Shown here: one piece after another, positions 33,104-41,717 of the stretch
Layout of the letters: every line of letters starts with the position of its first letter
How positions within the stretch are numbered: position 1 is the stretch's first letter
Assembly: GCA_029855935.1 (NCBI GenBank)
Contig: JAGSHN010000019.1
Location: 41,216-105,215 of the forward strand
Length of the DNA: 64,000 nt
Reading direction: 5' to 3'
Source: Candidatus Thorarchaeota archaeon
GTDB lineage: Archaea > Asgardarchaeota > Thorarchaeia > Thorarchaeales > Thorarchaeaceae
Notes under the pieces: model-generated
Told to the model about the DNA's origin: nothing
What the model saw: only the letters and a program-made list of their open reading frames with translations
The model's database searches: none
Position numbers and translations under genes: made by a program

Positions 33104-33907
33104 ATGTCAGAGACGCTGCTTGAGGCTCATGGTCTTACGGTACGTTATCCGGAGGGAGAGGTGGCACTGAAGGATGTGACCTTCTCGGTCGAGACCCCAT
33201 CCTTTATGGCCATCATTGGGCCGAACGGCTCCGGCAAGAGCACCCTCCTCAAGACTGCGCTGGGACTGCTCCGGCCAATCTCGGGCTCAATTCGACTGCT
33301 CGGTCACGACTCGACTCGCGAGAGTGCTGCAATACGCAGGCTCGTACGATATGTGCCGCAGCGTGACCGCATAGAGCTCACAGTGCCCATCAAGGTGAAG
33401 GACATAGTACTGATGGGCAGGCTGTTGAAGAAGAGGCCTCCTCGCATAGCATCTCGCACCGACAAGAGAATTGCACACGAGGCGCTGCAGCGGGTCAATA
33501 TGGACGAGTTCTGGGACCATCCGTTCAACGAGCTGTCGGGCGGTCAGCGACAGCGCGTGCTGGTTGCTCGTGCGCTCGCAGCGGAGGGTCCTGTGTTGAT
33601 GCTGGACGAGCCTCTTGCAGGCACCGATGCTGAGAGTCAGAGGCTGATCGTGCAGGTCCTCGGCGAGTATCATACTGAGAATGATGTCAACATCATCATG
33701 GTCACTCACGACCTGAACCCAATCCACAGCTACGTCGACAACGTGCTTCTACTCCGACGTACGGTCATCGGTCTTGGAAAGCCCTGTGATGTGATGGATC
33801 CCGCACTGCTCACTCAGGTCTACGGGCATAGCGCAAGGGTCGTCGAGTATGCCGGTCACAGGTACTGCGTGACAAGAGACACGGGGGTTGATCGTCATCA
33901 TGATTGA
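33104..33907 (+). CDS. Metal ABC transporter ATP-binding protein (ZnuC-like)
   Basis: A 267-residue ATPase from ATG 33104. Walker A is GPNGSGKST, the signature motif is NELSGGQRQRV, Walker B is VLMLDEPLAG, and the switch His is in IIMVTHDLNPI. It starts six bases after the regulator stop and overlaps the permease start. It energises uptake of the metal delivered by the 31520 binding protein. Confidence 0.93.
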   Translation: MSETLLEAHGLTVRYPEGEVALKDVTFSVETPSFMAIIGPNGSGKSTLLKTALGLLRPISGSIRLLGHDSTRESAAIRRLVRYVPQRDRIELTVPIKVKDIVLMGRLLKKRPPRIASRTDKRIAHEALQRVNMDEFWDHPFNELSGGQRQRVLVARALAAEGPVLMLDEPLAGTDAESQRLIVQVLGEYHTENDVNIIMVTHDLNPIHSYVDNVLLLRRTVIGLGKPCDVMDPALLTQVYGHSARVVEYAGHRYCVTRDTGVDRHHD

Positions 33908-34874
33908 GGGTCTACTATCGCTACTCTCCTCTCCCATTGTGTCGCGTGCCATCATTGGCGCGCTTCTCATTGCAGTGGTCGCATCCACCAGTGGCACGCT
34001 GCTCGTGTTTCGTGGGCTATCCTTTATGACATCGGGAGTTGCGCATGCAGCACTGGGTGGCGCTGCTCTAGGGCTGTATCTGCAGTACACCGGAATCGCA
34101 CCGTGGTTCGACCCGATCCTCGGCGCTCTGCTCTTCAGCACTCTTGTGGCGATGATAACAGGCTACGCAGGAGAGACTGGAATCTCTCAGAAGATGGAGG
34201 TCGCGGTTGGTGTCTCCTTTGCTCTCTCCATGAGTATCGCTGTCTTTCTGATGTACTATATCCCACCCACTCAGGTGCCACAGATATGGGGCTACTTGAT
34301 AGGGGACATCCTACTGTTGGACAATCTTGACCTTGTCCTGCTGGGCGGTACTGCGGTCCTCCTGGTTCTGCTCTTCATAGTGTTTCACAAGGAGTTCATC
34401 TACGTCAGCGTTGACATGGAGGGCTCCATTGCGCACGGTCTGAGTGCACGGGCGTACCACTATCTGATGTTGATCACGTCATCATTGGCAATCGCTCTTG
34501 CGACAAAGGCTGTGGGGGCCATCCTCGTCTATGCCATAATGGTAGCTCCCGCTGCTGCATCAAACGAGGTGGTCCGCTCTGTGCGCGGCGTCGTCGTGTC
34601 AGTGTTCATCATCGCTGTGCTGTCCGAGCTGGCGGGCCTGGCCGCGTCGTTCACCGTCAATGCCTCACCCAGCGCGATTGCAGGTATAATCGCAGCGATG
34701 TCCTACGTTGTGGCGATGCACATCAAGAAAGTCCGCGAGCACGCGAACTCCGATCTTGATGAGTTGGAGCTCGCTGTTCCGGGCCACGAGTATGGCCACG
34801 GCGGAGAGATGGGCGAACGAGATAGCAGTGGTGGGGATGAGAGCACAAGGGTGGTCTCGGAGGAGCCTGTCTGA
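33900..34874 (+). CDS. Metal ABC transporter permease (ZnuB-like)
   Basis: A 324-residue membrane protein of the ABC-3 family with about eight hydrophobic helices. VAHAALGGAALGLYL-like sequence near residue 50 and TKAVGAILVYAIMVAPAAAS near residue 205 are family landmarks. The ATG at 33900 overlaps the ATPase stop. After the last helix a hydrophilic tail of about 50 residues contains PGHEYGHGG, a His-containing acidic stretch that might bind metal on the cytoplasmic side. Confidence 0.9.
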   Translation: MIEGLLSLLSSPIVSRAIIGALLIAVVASTSGTLLVFRGLSFMTSGVAHAALGGAALGLYLQYTGIAPWFDPILGALLFSTLVAMITGYAGETGISQKMEVAVGVSFALSMSIAVFLMYYIPPTQVPQIWGYLIGDILLLDNLDLVLLGGTAVLLVLLFIVFHKEFIYVSVDMEGSIAHGLSARAYHYLMLITSSLAIALATKAVGAILVYAIMVAPAAASNEVVRSVRGVVVSVFIIAVLSELAGLAASFTVNASPSAIAGIIAAMSYVVAMHIKKVREHANSDLDELELAVPGHEYGHGGEMGERDSSGGDESTRVVSEEPV

Positions 34875-34951
34875 CGCCATCTGTTCGGCCGCTTGTCGGT
34901 ATCTTTAAGTAAGGTGTCCCTGTCGGACGCACGAAGGTCGGTGAGACTACA

Positions 34952-35350
34952 GTGAGCCAAGACATGCCTGACAAGAGGGAACTGATGCGTTCGAACATCA
35001 TCACCCTCATCTTGACGATCATCCTGCTGGTGCTTGTCATCCTTCTCTGGATGTGGTCCTCTCCTGACATCGTCGATACGACTCTTGTCGGTGCGCTCAA
35101 CAACATCAATCCATATGTGACCTTTGTAATCGAGGTCCTCCTCCTGTTCGGAGTGTTCGTCTTTGCCACAGTGACTGTCGTCAATCTCCGACTCCAGCTG
35201 ACCGATGTCAGGGCTGGCTGGACCGAGGTTGTCGTGATGCTGATAGCGATTGCCATCGTCAGCTATCTCGCCTTTGGGGTCAATGCGATGGGTGCCACTC
35301 TGATCCTGTCGCTGGGCTTCGTTGGCTATCTGTATCTGCTGCAGGAGTGA
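34952..35350 (+). CDS. Four-helix membrane protein of unknown function
   Basis: A 132-residue protein starting at GTG 34952. Hydrophobic stretches lie at about 12-34 (IITLILTIILLVLVILLWMW), 50-75, 90-108 and 112-130. There are no conserved catalytic or metal motifs I recognise. A TTTAAG element at 34904-34909 is about 45 bases upstream, so the gene has its own promoter and is probably not part of the metal transporter operon. Confidence 0.65.
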   Translation: MSQDMPDKRELMRSNIITLILTIILLVLVILLWMWSSPDIVDTTLVGALNNINPYVTFVIEVLLLFGVFVFATVTVVNLRLQLTDVRAGWTEVVVMLIAIAIVSYLAFGVNAMGATLILSLGFVGYLYLLQE

Positions 35351-35465
35351 GAGTGCTTGGTAGTCGTTGTGCAGCGGCACACTCTCCGTGTCTGCAGTGA
35401 CGATGGTGCATAGGAAACCTTATTTGGTCAGCCCAGAGTTGGGGCAATCAGACCTGAGAGGCAAA

Positions 35466-35480
35466 AGAGCCGGGGGCTCT
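35466..35480 (+). other. Short hairpin upstream of psmA
   Basis: AGAGCC, a GGG loop and GGCTCT form a perfect 6-bp stem. It lies in the 246-base gap 35351-35596 before the proteasome gene, downstream of a TATA-like CCTTATTT at 35418-35425, so it could be in the mRNA leader. Nothing else gene-like is visible in that gap. Confidence 0.35.
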
Positions 35481-35596
35481 CATACCCACCACAGATATCA
35501 GTCCTCGACGCGCGTCCAGAACTGTCAGGTTCGCCCATACTGATGAGAGGTTCTGACTCTCGGCGGACGTGATGAAGACCACCTGGAGGATTCAGC

Positions 35597-36355
35597 GTGT
35601 TTGGAATAAGCGGCGCAGGCTATGACATGAGCACAAGCATATTCAGTCCAGACGGACGGATATTTGCTGCAGAATACGCAAAGCGTGCAGTGGAACAGGG
35701 TGCAACGTCGATTGGCATCCTCACCGACAGCGGTATCGTCTTGCTTGCCGAGAAGAAGCTGATGCCACTCCAGGAGCCGGACAGCATCGAGAAGATTGCC
35801 AAGATTGACACTCACATAGGTGTTGCTACTTCTGGACTGATGGCCGATGCACGGAGATTGGTCCAGGAGGCACGGATAAAGGCCCAGTCCTACTGGCTCA
35901 CCTATGAGGAGCCTATCCCATGCGAGGCGCTTGCGGACCACATCTGTGACATAAAGGCGCAGTTCACTCAGCGTGGGGGCGCCCGCCCCTACGGTGTCGC
36001 GATGATAATAGGCTCTGTAGACTCGGATGGCTCTCCGCAACTGTATGTCACGGACCCCGTTGGTACATCCTGGGGGTTCTTCGCGGCGGTCATCGGCCGC
36101 GGCAGTTCGAAGGCGGGTGAGTATCTTGAGAAGCACTATAGTCGCAAGATGTCACTCGATGAGGCCATTCTGATGGCGATAAGGGCCCTTCGAGCCACAG
36201 GCGAGACTGATCTCGTGCCCGAGAACGTCGAGATTGCAGTGATTCCCGTCGAGACGCGTGAGTTCCGTCGTCTGTCGATCGAGGAGGTCGCGGACTATCT
36301 GAACAAGACGCAGAATCAGAGTGAGCAACAGCAACAGGAGCGAGAAGAGAGTTGA
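35597..36355 (+). CDS. psmA: Proteasome alpha subunit
   Basis: A 252-residue 20S proteasome alpha chain. The N-terminus has the YDMSTSIFSPDGRIFAAEYA signature in which the gate-forming H0 helix begins, followed by KRAVEQGATSIGI. Later landmarks are YTVD-like YVTDPVG and the DEAILMAIRALR helix. The GTG start at 35597 has GGAGG eight bases upstream. Alpha rings cap the protease chamber and dock the regulatory ATPase; the beta subunit is not in the window. It is followed by SBDS with stop and start overlapping (TGATG), the usual archaeal order. Confidence 0.97.
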   Translation: MFGISGAGYDMSTSIFSPDGRIFAAEYAKRAVEQGATSIGILTDSGIVLLAEKKLMPLQEPDSIEKIAKIDTHIGVATSGLMADARRLVQEARIKAQSYWLTYEEPIPCEALADHICDIKAQFTQRGGARPYGVAMIIGSVDSDGSPQLYVTDPVGTSWGFFAAVIGRGSSKAGEYLEKHYSRKMSLDEAILMAIRALRATGETDLVPENVEIAVIPVETREFRRLSIEEVADYLNKTQNQSEQQQQEREES

Positions 36356-37077
36356 TGGGCTCTGGTAGGAAGACTGGCGAGAAATGGTTAAAGCTTGATG
36401 CAGTCATTGTGGGACTCCACAAGGATGAGGATCGCTATGAGATCTTTGTGGACCCGGACTTGGCGTTCAGATACAGACGTGGTGAGGACATTCCCATCGA
36501 GTCTATCCTGAAGAGCTACGACCTATACGAGGATGCCCGGCGAGGCATGCGGGCGTCCGAGGAGCGTGCCAAGGAGTTCTTTGGCACAGACGACATCTTC
36601 GAGATAGCTGCGCAGATTCTGAAGCGTGGTGAGTTCAAGCTCACTCTTGAGCAGCGCAATCAGCTGATTGCCGAGAAGAGGGACGCAATCATCGAGCACA
36701 TAGCGAAGCGGGCGGTCAACCCTCAGACGGGGCACCCACATCCTCCTGACAGAATACGACAGGCGATGCAAGAGGCCAAGGTCAAGATTGACCCGTTTCT
36801 GAGCGTGGAGGAGCAGGTTCCTGCTGTGGTCAAGGCTCTGCGAGCGATTATTCCCATATCGTTCGAGAGCGTCAAGCTCCGCATCACGATCCCCGCGACG
36901 TACTCGGGGAAGGGCTACAATATGGTGGCAAAGGCCGGACTCATCAAGCAGGAGACGTGGAATCCGGATGGCTCATGGACCGGTCTTGTCGAGATTCCGG
37001 CCTCTCACAGGCAGCAGCTCTACGATGAGCTGAACCGTCTGACAAAGGGGCAGGTACAGATTGAGTTGGTGAAGTGA
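36355..37077 (+). CDS. Ribosome maturation protein SDO1 homologue (SBDS)
   Basis: A 240-residue SBDS protein. N-terminal domain: EIFVDPDLAFRYRRGE and FFGTDDIFEIAAQILKRGEF. Central domain: HIAKRAVNPQTGHPHPPDRI, the most conserved SBDS stretch. C-terminal domain from about 165 contains IPISFESVKLRITIPA. Eukaryotic and archaeal members help release aIF6/eIF6 from the large ribosomal subunit. It sits between the proteasome alpha gene and the exosome genes, a conserved archaeal arrangement. Confidence 0.97.
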   Translation: MGSGRKTGEKWLKLDAVIVGLHKDEDRYEIFVDPDLAFRYRRGEDIPIESILKSYDLYEDARRGMRASEERAKEFFGTDDIFEIAAQILKRGEFKLTLEQRNQLIAEKRDAIIEHIAKRAVNPQTGHPHPPDRIRQAMQEAKVKIDPFLSVEEQVPAVVKALRAIIPISFESVKLRITIPATYSGKGYNMVAKAGLIKQETWNPDGSWTGLVEIPASHRQQLYDELNRLTKGQVQIELVK

Positions 37078-37215
37078 GTCCTGTTCCGGCTCGCATCACC
37101 GAATCGACAGATGAGAGTCATCACAGATCAGGTGAATGAACAAACAAAGTGAAGAACGAAAGAATGAGTGAATGGACGCTCATAGTAGAAACAAGTCACA
37201 GGTAGTTGAAGAACA

Positions 37216-38145
37216 TTGGCTGGAACTTACTTTCAGAACAGAGAACTAGTGGTTCCGGGACAGCTCTTGGCCGAGGGAAGATATCGTGCCTCGGTCGGCA
37301 CATACAGTCAGGATGGCCGAATATACTCATCATTGGTCGGCCTAGCCGAGCTGCGCGGAAACACTGTGAAGGTGGTCCCGCTCGAGGGAGTCTACATCCC
37401 ACGTGAGGGGGACCTCGTTATTGGTACCATTCTTGTGGTTGCCGGAAACAATTGGAAGGTGGACATTGGGGGGCCTTATCAGGCATCGCTGCACGCGAAC
37501 AACGCACTACGACGCCCCTACGATGACGACATTTCGAGATACATGGACATGGGCGATGTGATCGCTGCAGAGGTGATTGCCTTCGATCGGAACACTGGTC
37601 CGTTCCTCTCAATGAGAGGTAGGGGACTTAGAAAGCTGACCGACGGAATGGTCCTTGAGGTCAGTCCGGCGAAGATACCTCGCATCATTGGTCGTCGCGG
37701 CTCGATGATAACGATGATCAAGAATCGTCTCCACATCCAGACGATCGTCGGACAGAACGGTCGCATCTGGATAAAGGCGCCCAATACTGCGATTCTCCGT
37801 ATTGCCATCAAGGCATTTCGGATGATTGAGGAACAGGCGCACACTACAAAGCTGACAGACCGTGTCAGTCAGATGCTGGATGAGGAGCTGCGGGCAATTC
37901 GCGGCGAGAAGGAGGCGCAGAGAGAGGCGACCCCGGAGTTGCCTGAGAAAGGTGCTGCTGATGCCGAGGGGGCCACGGCCGAGACGATGACCGCGACCGC
38001 GGCTGAGACTGTGGCCGAGGCAACGACCGGGACCGCAGCTGACGCGAAGACTGAGCCTGGCTCTCAAGCCGAGGCCAACACCGGCACACAGAGTGGAGAG
38101 ACGCTGACCAAAGAAGATGATGACAAGGAGGACGTGAGTGAATAA
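37216..38145 (+). CDS. rrp4: Exosome complex RNA-binding protein Rrp4
   Basis: A 309-residue Rrp4 starting at TTG 37216. N-terminal domain (VPGQLLAEGRYRASVGTY), S1 domain at about 65-140 (GDLVIGTILVVAGNNWKVDI), and a KH domain with the IGRRGSMI loop near residue 158. From about residue 225 an 80-residue Ala/Thr/Glu low-complexity tail follows, absent from most archaeal Rrp4 proteins and ending in a run of acidic residues. Rrp4 forms the RNA-binding cap of the exosome. It overlaps rrp41 by one base. Confidence 0.95.
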   Translation: MAGTYFQNRELVVPGQLLAEGRYRASVGTYSQDGRIYSSLVGLAELRGNTVKVVPLEGVYIPREGDLVIGTILVVAGNNWKVDIGGPYQASLHANNALRRPYDDDISRYMDMGDVIAAEVIAFDRNTGPFLSMRGRGLRKLTDGMVLEVSPAKIPRIIGRRGSMITMIKNRLHIQTIVGQNGRIWIKAPNTAILRIAIKAFRMIEEQAHTTKLTDRVSQMLDEELRAIRGEKEAQREATPELPEKGAADAEGATAETMTATAAETVAEATTGTAADAKTEPGSQAEANTGTQSGETLTKEDDDKEDVSE

Positions 38146-38957
38146 TGAGTCCCGAGATTAAGCCCGACTTTCTAATCAGTCCAGAGGGACTGCGTGTCGA
38201 CGGGCGAAGACCAGATGAGTTGCGCCCAATCGAGCTTGAGGTGGGCGTGTTGAAGACCGCTGATGGCTCTGCCATGATAAAGCAGGGCAAGACGCATATT
38301 ATCGCTGCAGTGTACGGTCCGCGGGAACTGCATCCGCGCCATCTCACACTGAACGACAAGGCCTATCTGCGCTGCGTCTATCGGATGGCGACCTTCTCGG
38401 TACCGGACCGGAAGAGGCCTGCACCGTCTCGCAGAGAACGTGAGATATCGATGGTCATTACCAACGCGCTTGAGCCTGCGCTATTCCTTGAGGAGTTCCC
38501 GCGCACTGTCGTTGACGTCTTCATACAGGTGATTCAGGCTGATGGCGGCACCAGGTGCGCTGCAATCAATGCAGCGTCTCTGGCACTGGCTGACGCGGGC
38601 ATCCCGATGAGGAGCCTTGTCCCTGCGGTTGCTGTCGGGAAGGCTGATGGGGTCCTGATTGTGGACCTTGGCGATGCAGAGGACAAATACGGAGAGGGTG
38701 ACGTGCCAATGGCAGTACTTCCGTCCACTGGTGAGATAACCCTTCTCCAGCAGGACGGCTCCTTCACGAAGGAGGAGTTGCTCGAGGCGATTCAGATGGG
38801 CCTCAACGCCTGCACGTACATCCACGAGCTTCAGAAGGACGCCCTGAAACGTGCATACCTGAGGAAGACTCCGGAGAAGGAGGACGAGGACGAGTACGAG
38901 GACGACCTTGAGACCGACCTCGGCGAGTCGGAGCTACCAGAGGAGGCTGATGAGTGA
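38145..38957 (+). CDS. rrp41: Exosome complex exonuclease Rrp41
   Basis: A 270-residue RNase PH-fold protein, the catalytic exosome subunit. GLRVDGRRPDELRPIELEVG opens the fold, and the phosphorolytic acidic residues lie in VDLGDAEDKYGEGDVPMAVL. RNA-binding arginines are in KRPAPSRRER. An acidic tail of about 25 residues ends the protein. It degrades RNA 3' to 5' with phosphate in a ring with Rrp42. Confidence 0.96.
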   Translation: MSPEIKPDFLISPEGLRVDGRRPDELRPIELEVGVLKTADGSAMIKQGKTHIIAAVYGPRELHPRHLTLNDKAYLRCVYRMATFSVPDRKRPAPSRREREISMVITNALEPALFLEEFPRTVVDVFIQVIQADGGTRCAAINAASLALADAGIPMRSLVPAVAVGKADGVLIVDLGDAEDKYGEGDVPMAVLPSTGEITLLQQDGSFTKEELLEAIQMGLNACTYIHELQKDALKRAYLRKTPEKEDEDEYEDDLETDLGESELPEEADE

Positions 38958-39787
38958 TGGGAGACTTCAGTGCGGAGACTATCAGTCATATTGACAGGAA
39001 ATACGTTCAGGACCTGCTGGCGAAGGGCGAGCGTGTCGACGGGCGTGCCTTCGACGAGTACCGTGACATTGAGATTCAGGTGGATGTCGTGGCCGCCAAG
39101 TCCGAGGGCTCAGCCATCGCACGTATCGGCGACACCCGCGTCATTGCTGGTGTGAAAGTCCTTGTTGGAGAGCCGTATCCGGACACACCTGACGAGGGCG
39201 TCACTATGATCACTGCGGAGATGGCGCCAATCGCTTCGCCGCTCTTCGAGGTTGGTCCTCCCAAAGAGGATGCAATCGAGCTCGCCAGAGTTGTAGACCG
39301 TGGTGTCCGCGAGTCTGAGTCAGTCGATGTCAAGGGTCTGGTGATAGAGCCCGGCAAGAAGGTCTACATGGTCTTCTGTGACCTCTACACGCTGGAGTAC
39401 GACGGAAATCTCATTGACGCGTGCTCTCTGGCCGCAAACGCGGCACTGCTGAGCACAAAGTTCGCGGAGATGAAGCTCGAGGACGACGAGGTCGTACCGA
39501 CTGGCCGTGAACTTGAGATACCGATCAAGAATCTTGCAGTGGAGTGTACCGTTTCCAAGATTGGAGAGCATCTGGTTGTTGACCCGGTGCTCAAAGAAGA
39601 GATGGTCCAGGACTGCCGGCTCACTATGGCAGTCGACCTCAACGATCACTTCACGGCCATGCAGAAGGGTGGCGGCACTGGCCCCATTGCGCTGAAACAG
39701 GTCGAGGAGGCAATGGACATCGCCCTTGAGAAGGCCCAGGCACTTCGCGAGGTGATCTTTGAGGCTACGGGACGGCGCATCGGTTAG
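38957..39787 (+). CDS. rrp42: Exosome complex protein Rrp42
   Basis: A 276-residue RNase PH-fold protein that pairs with Rrp41 to form the hexameric ring but lacks its own catalytic acid cluster. GERVDGRAFDEYRDIEIQVD and GDTRVIAGVKVLVGEPYPDTP are characteristic. ATG 38957 overlaps the rrp41 stop (TGATG), indicating coupled translation. Confidence 0.96.
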   Translation: MGDFSAETISHIDRKYVQDLLAKGERVDGRAFDEYRDIEIQVDVVAAKSEGSAIARIGDTRVIAGVKVLVGEPYPDTPDEGVTMITAEMAPIASPLFEVGPPKEDAIELARVVDRGVRESESVDVKGLVIEPGKKVYMVFCDLYTLEYDGNLIDACSLAANAALLSTKFAEMKLEDDEVVPTGRELEIPIKNLAVECTVSKIGEHLVVDPVLKEEMVQDCRLTMAVDLNDHFTAMQKGGGTGPIALKQVEEAMDIALEKAQALREVIFEATGRRIG

Positions 39788-40020
39788 GCTTGTCCTGACC
39801 GTGCCCCTCTCCCCTCTCCCAGCACAACTAGGCGCCAGCTCCTGCTCGTCTGGATCATCGTCCTGTGATGCCCTCTCGAAGTGGGGCTGGACAGATACGC
39901 TAATAAGGCGAACCGACGGGCGACTGATTGGCTCCGGCAGGCCCGTTGTGCGTCGTAAACACGATGACGAGTTCGGAGTCCGTGATGATCACAGCAGTAT
40001 AGAGATAGGAGACTGTTGAC
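39788..40020. other. 233-base gap between rrp42 and the eL43 gene
   Basis: The stretch has no open frame with recognisable protein. A GCTAATAAGG element near 39899-39908 could serve as a promoter for the ribosomal protein gene, and GGAG near 40007 could be its ribosome binding site. No tRNA fold was seen. Confidence 0.3.
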
Positions 40021-40428
40021 TTGGCGCGAACCAAGAAGGTTGGAAGCACAGGACGTTTCGGTCCACGCTACGGTGCGAAGCTACGCCGGCGAGTATTGGA
40101 GATAGAGCGTAAGAGAGCCGAACCACACCGTTGTCCATCCTGTGCGACGAGAGGGTCGGTCCGCAGAAGGGCTGCAGGTCTCTGGGAGTGTCGGAAGTGC
40201 GGTCTGGTCTTTGCTGGAGGTGCATACGTACCGTTCACCGATGCCGGAAAGGCTGCGCGACGGGCCATCGCTCAGAGAGTCTCCGACAGCCTGCTTGCTC
40301 TTCGCGAGGCCGAGGAGCGGGAGGCGGAGGCCAAGGTCGCGCCCACGCCAGAGATCGAGACGATTCCCGAGGTGGAGGTCACCGACAAGGCCCAGCCTGA
40401 GGATGCGGGACAGGGCCCAGAGAACTAG
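40021..40428 (+). CDS. Large ribosomal subunit protein eL43 (L37Ae) with C-terminal extension
   Basis: A 135-residue protein starting at TTG 40021. Residues 1-85 are eL43: KKVGSTGRFGPRYGAKLRRR, a zinc finger with CPSC and CRKC, and FAGGAYVPFTDAGK. From about residue 86 a 50-residue Glu/Ala/Pro-rich acidic tail follows, missing in typical archaeal eL43. It lies in the conserved exosome-ribosome gene string. The RNA polymerase subunit gene that often follows in other archaea is absent; only 33 bases separate it from the Brix gene. Confidence 0.93.
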   Translation: MARTKKVGSTGRFGPRYGAKLRRRVLEIERKRAEPHRCPSCATRGSVRRRAAGLWECRKCGLVFAGGAYVPFTDAGKAARRAIAQRVSDSLLALREAEEREAEAKVAPTPEIETIPEVEVTDKAQPEDAGQGPEN

Positions 40429-40461
40429 ACCTGTCATCAACTTGGCAGACCTCTGACGTTG

Positions 40462-41025
40462 ATGCTCCTCATCACAACCTCCCGGCGTACTTCGAACAGG
40501 GTTCGGTCGTTTGTCCGCGACTTGGAGAGCGTTTTGCCCCCCAGCCAGCGGTTCAACCGCGGCAATATGGGGATGGAGGAGCTGGTGCAGCGTGTTCTCT
40601 CCTCCGGGGCAAAGGCGGCTCTTATTGTCACTCTGCACAAGGGCAATCCCGGAGTGCTTCGCGTCATATACCCCGATGGCAGCGAACGTGTCAGGCTGAA
40701 GATAGAGAGTGCGGCACTCCGCCGTGAGGTGCTTCCGCGGCGCAAGATCCGTATAGAGCGCATCAACTCTCTTACAATCCCTCCTGCCGCCTCTCTGCAG
40801 ACATCCCGGCTTGCGGACCAGCTGGGAGAGATTCTGGACGTTCCTGTCGAGGAGATCCACCATCTCCAGTCAATGGGACCTGATGGTCGTGGTGCCGTCG
40901 ACATACGTCTGACAGACTTATACGGGGGCAGAACTCTATGGACACATCACTATGCAGAGGACGGCGTGGAGATAGGCCCCCGGATCCGCATCGCCGCTGC
41001 GAGGTGGAACTATGACGGCGGCTAG
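40462..41025 (+). CDS. Brix domain protein (archaeal Imp4-like)
   Basis: A 187-residue Brix-domain protein. ITTSRRTSNRVRSFVRDL at the start and RFNRGNMGMEELV are typical, with HKGNPGVLRVIYPDG following and IRLTDLYGGRTLW-type sequence further on. The eukaryotic family (Imp4, Brx1, Rpf) assists rRNA processing. It overlaps pcc1 by 14 bases. Confidence 0.9.
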   Translation: MLLITTSRRTSNRVRSFVRDLESVLPPSQRFNRGNMGMEELVQRVLSSGAKAALIVTLHKGNPGVLRVIYPDGSERVRLKIESAALRREVLPRRKIRIERINSLTIPPAASLQTSRLADQLGEILDVPVEEIHHLQSMGPDGRGAVDIRLTDLYGGRTLWTHHYAEDGVEIGPRIRIAAARWNYDGG

Positions 41026-41296
41026 GACCTCTTGGCTCAGGGGTGGAGAAGTGAGGCTTGAGCTGGAGCTCCATTCCCCGGAGCAGGTGGAGACCCTTCT
41101 GACGGCGCTGGCACCAGAGACGGAGTCAGCCCCCTCTGACCGTTCGAAGGTCCGCCTCCGTTCAGAGGGTCGGACACTGATCATCCACATCACCGCAGAG
41201 GACCTTGTAGCGCTGCGTGCAGCAACAAACTCCTATCTCTCCTGGGTCTCAGCGTGCCAACGGGCTATGGACGCGGTGACAGGCCAAAAGCCTTAA
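41012..41296 (+). CDS. KEOPS complex subunit Pcc1
   Basis: A 94-residue small alpha/beta protein. GGEVRLELELHSPEQVETLL and LIIHITAEDLVALRAATNSY fit Pcc1, the dimerisation subunit of the KEOPS complex that makes t6A37 in tRNA with Sua5. The partner subunit Cgi121 is encoded at 52827 and Sua5 at 53948. The gene overlaps the Brix gene. Confidence 0.88.
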   Translation: MTAARTSWLRGGEVRLELELHSPEQVETLLTALAPETESAPSDRSKVRLRSEGRTLIIHITAEDLVALRAATNSYLSWVSACQRAMDAVTGQKP

Positions 41297-41351
41297 GTCC
41301 CGTGCGCTGAGGCGCAGTCAAGCGGTCCGAGTTTTAGGGAGACTGAACGGT

Positions 41352-41708
41352 ATGGCGCAGCGGTTACCCCCCGAAGTCGAACAGGAGTATATGAAGTACG
41401 AGAACCTGCGGAGGCAGTACGAGGCCCTTCAGGTGGCAGTCCAGTCCATGAAGAACGAGTTGACGGAGCTCTCGACGACGCTCGAGGAGCTATCAAAGAT
41501 CCCTGATGACACTGTGACGTACAGGGTCGTCGGTCAGGTCATGTTTCGTGTTGACAAGCCCGCTCTCGTCGAGACTCTTGAGGACAGGAAGCGGACGACG
41601 GAGATTGCCCTAGAGTCCTACAAGAAGAAGCTGGACGCGAGCGTCGAGAAGCTGCAGGAGCTCGGCGCCAAGCTTCAGGCGGAGTTCGCAAAACTGGGAA
41701 TCAAGTAA
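41352..41708 (+). CDS. pfdB: Prefoldin beta subunit
   Basis: A 118-residue coiled-coil chaperone subunit. A long N-terminal helix (PPEVEQEYMKYENLRRQYEA, in part), a beta hairpin (VTYRVVGQVMFRVDKP), and a C-terminal helix (ALVETLEDRKRTTEIALES) give the jellyfish tentacle shape. A possible TATA element CCTTAAGTC overlaps the pcc1 stop near 41290. It hands unfolded proteins to the thermosome. Confidence 0.95.
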   Translation: MAQRLPPEVEQEYMKYENLRRQYEALQVAVQSMKNELTELSTTLEELSKIPDDTVTYRVVGQVMFRVDKPALVETLEDRKRTTEIALESYKKKLDASVEKLQELGAKLQAEFAKLGIK

Positions 41709-41717
41709 GGGATTGTG

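Noticed and set aside
35541-35575. TGATGA, CTGA and TGATGA boxes before psmA, resembling a C/D box guide RNA
   Set aside because: Only 6 bases lie between the first C-like box and the CTGA, too short for a guide, there is no final D box, and terminal stems are missing.
39788-40020. Possible tRNA or small RNA gene in the gap before the eL43 gene
   Set aside because: No T-loop or cloverleaf pattern and no complete C/D or H/ACA boxes were found.
40429-40461. Expected small RNA polymerase subunit P gene between eL43 and the Brix gene
   Set aside because: Only 33 bases separate the two genes, too short for the protein.
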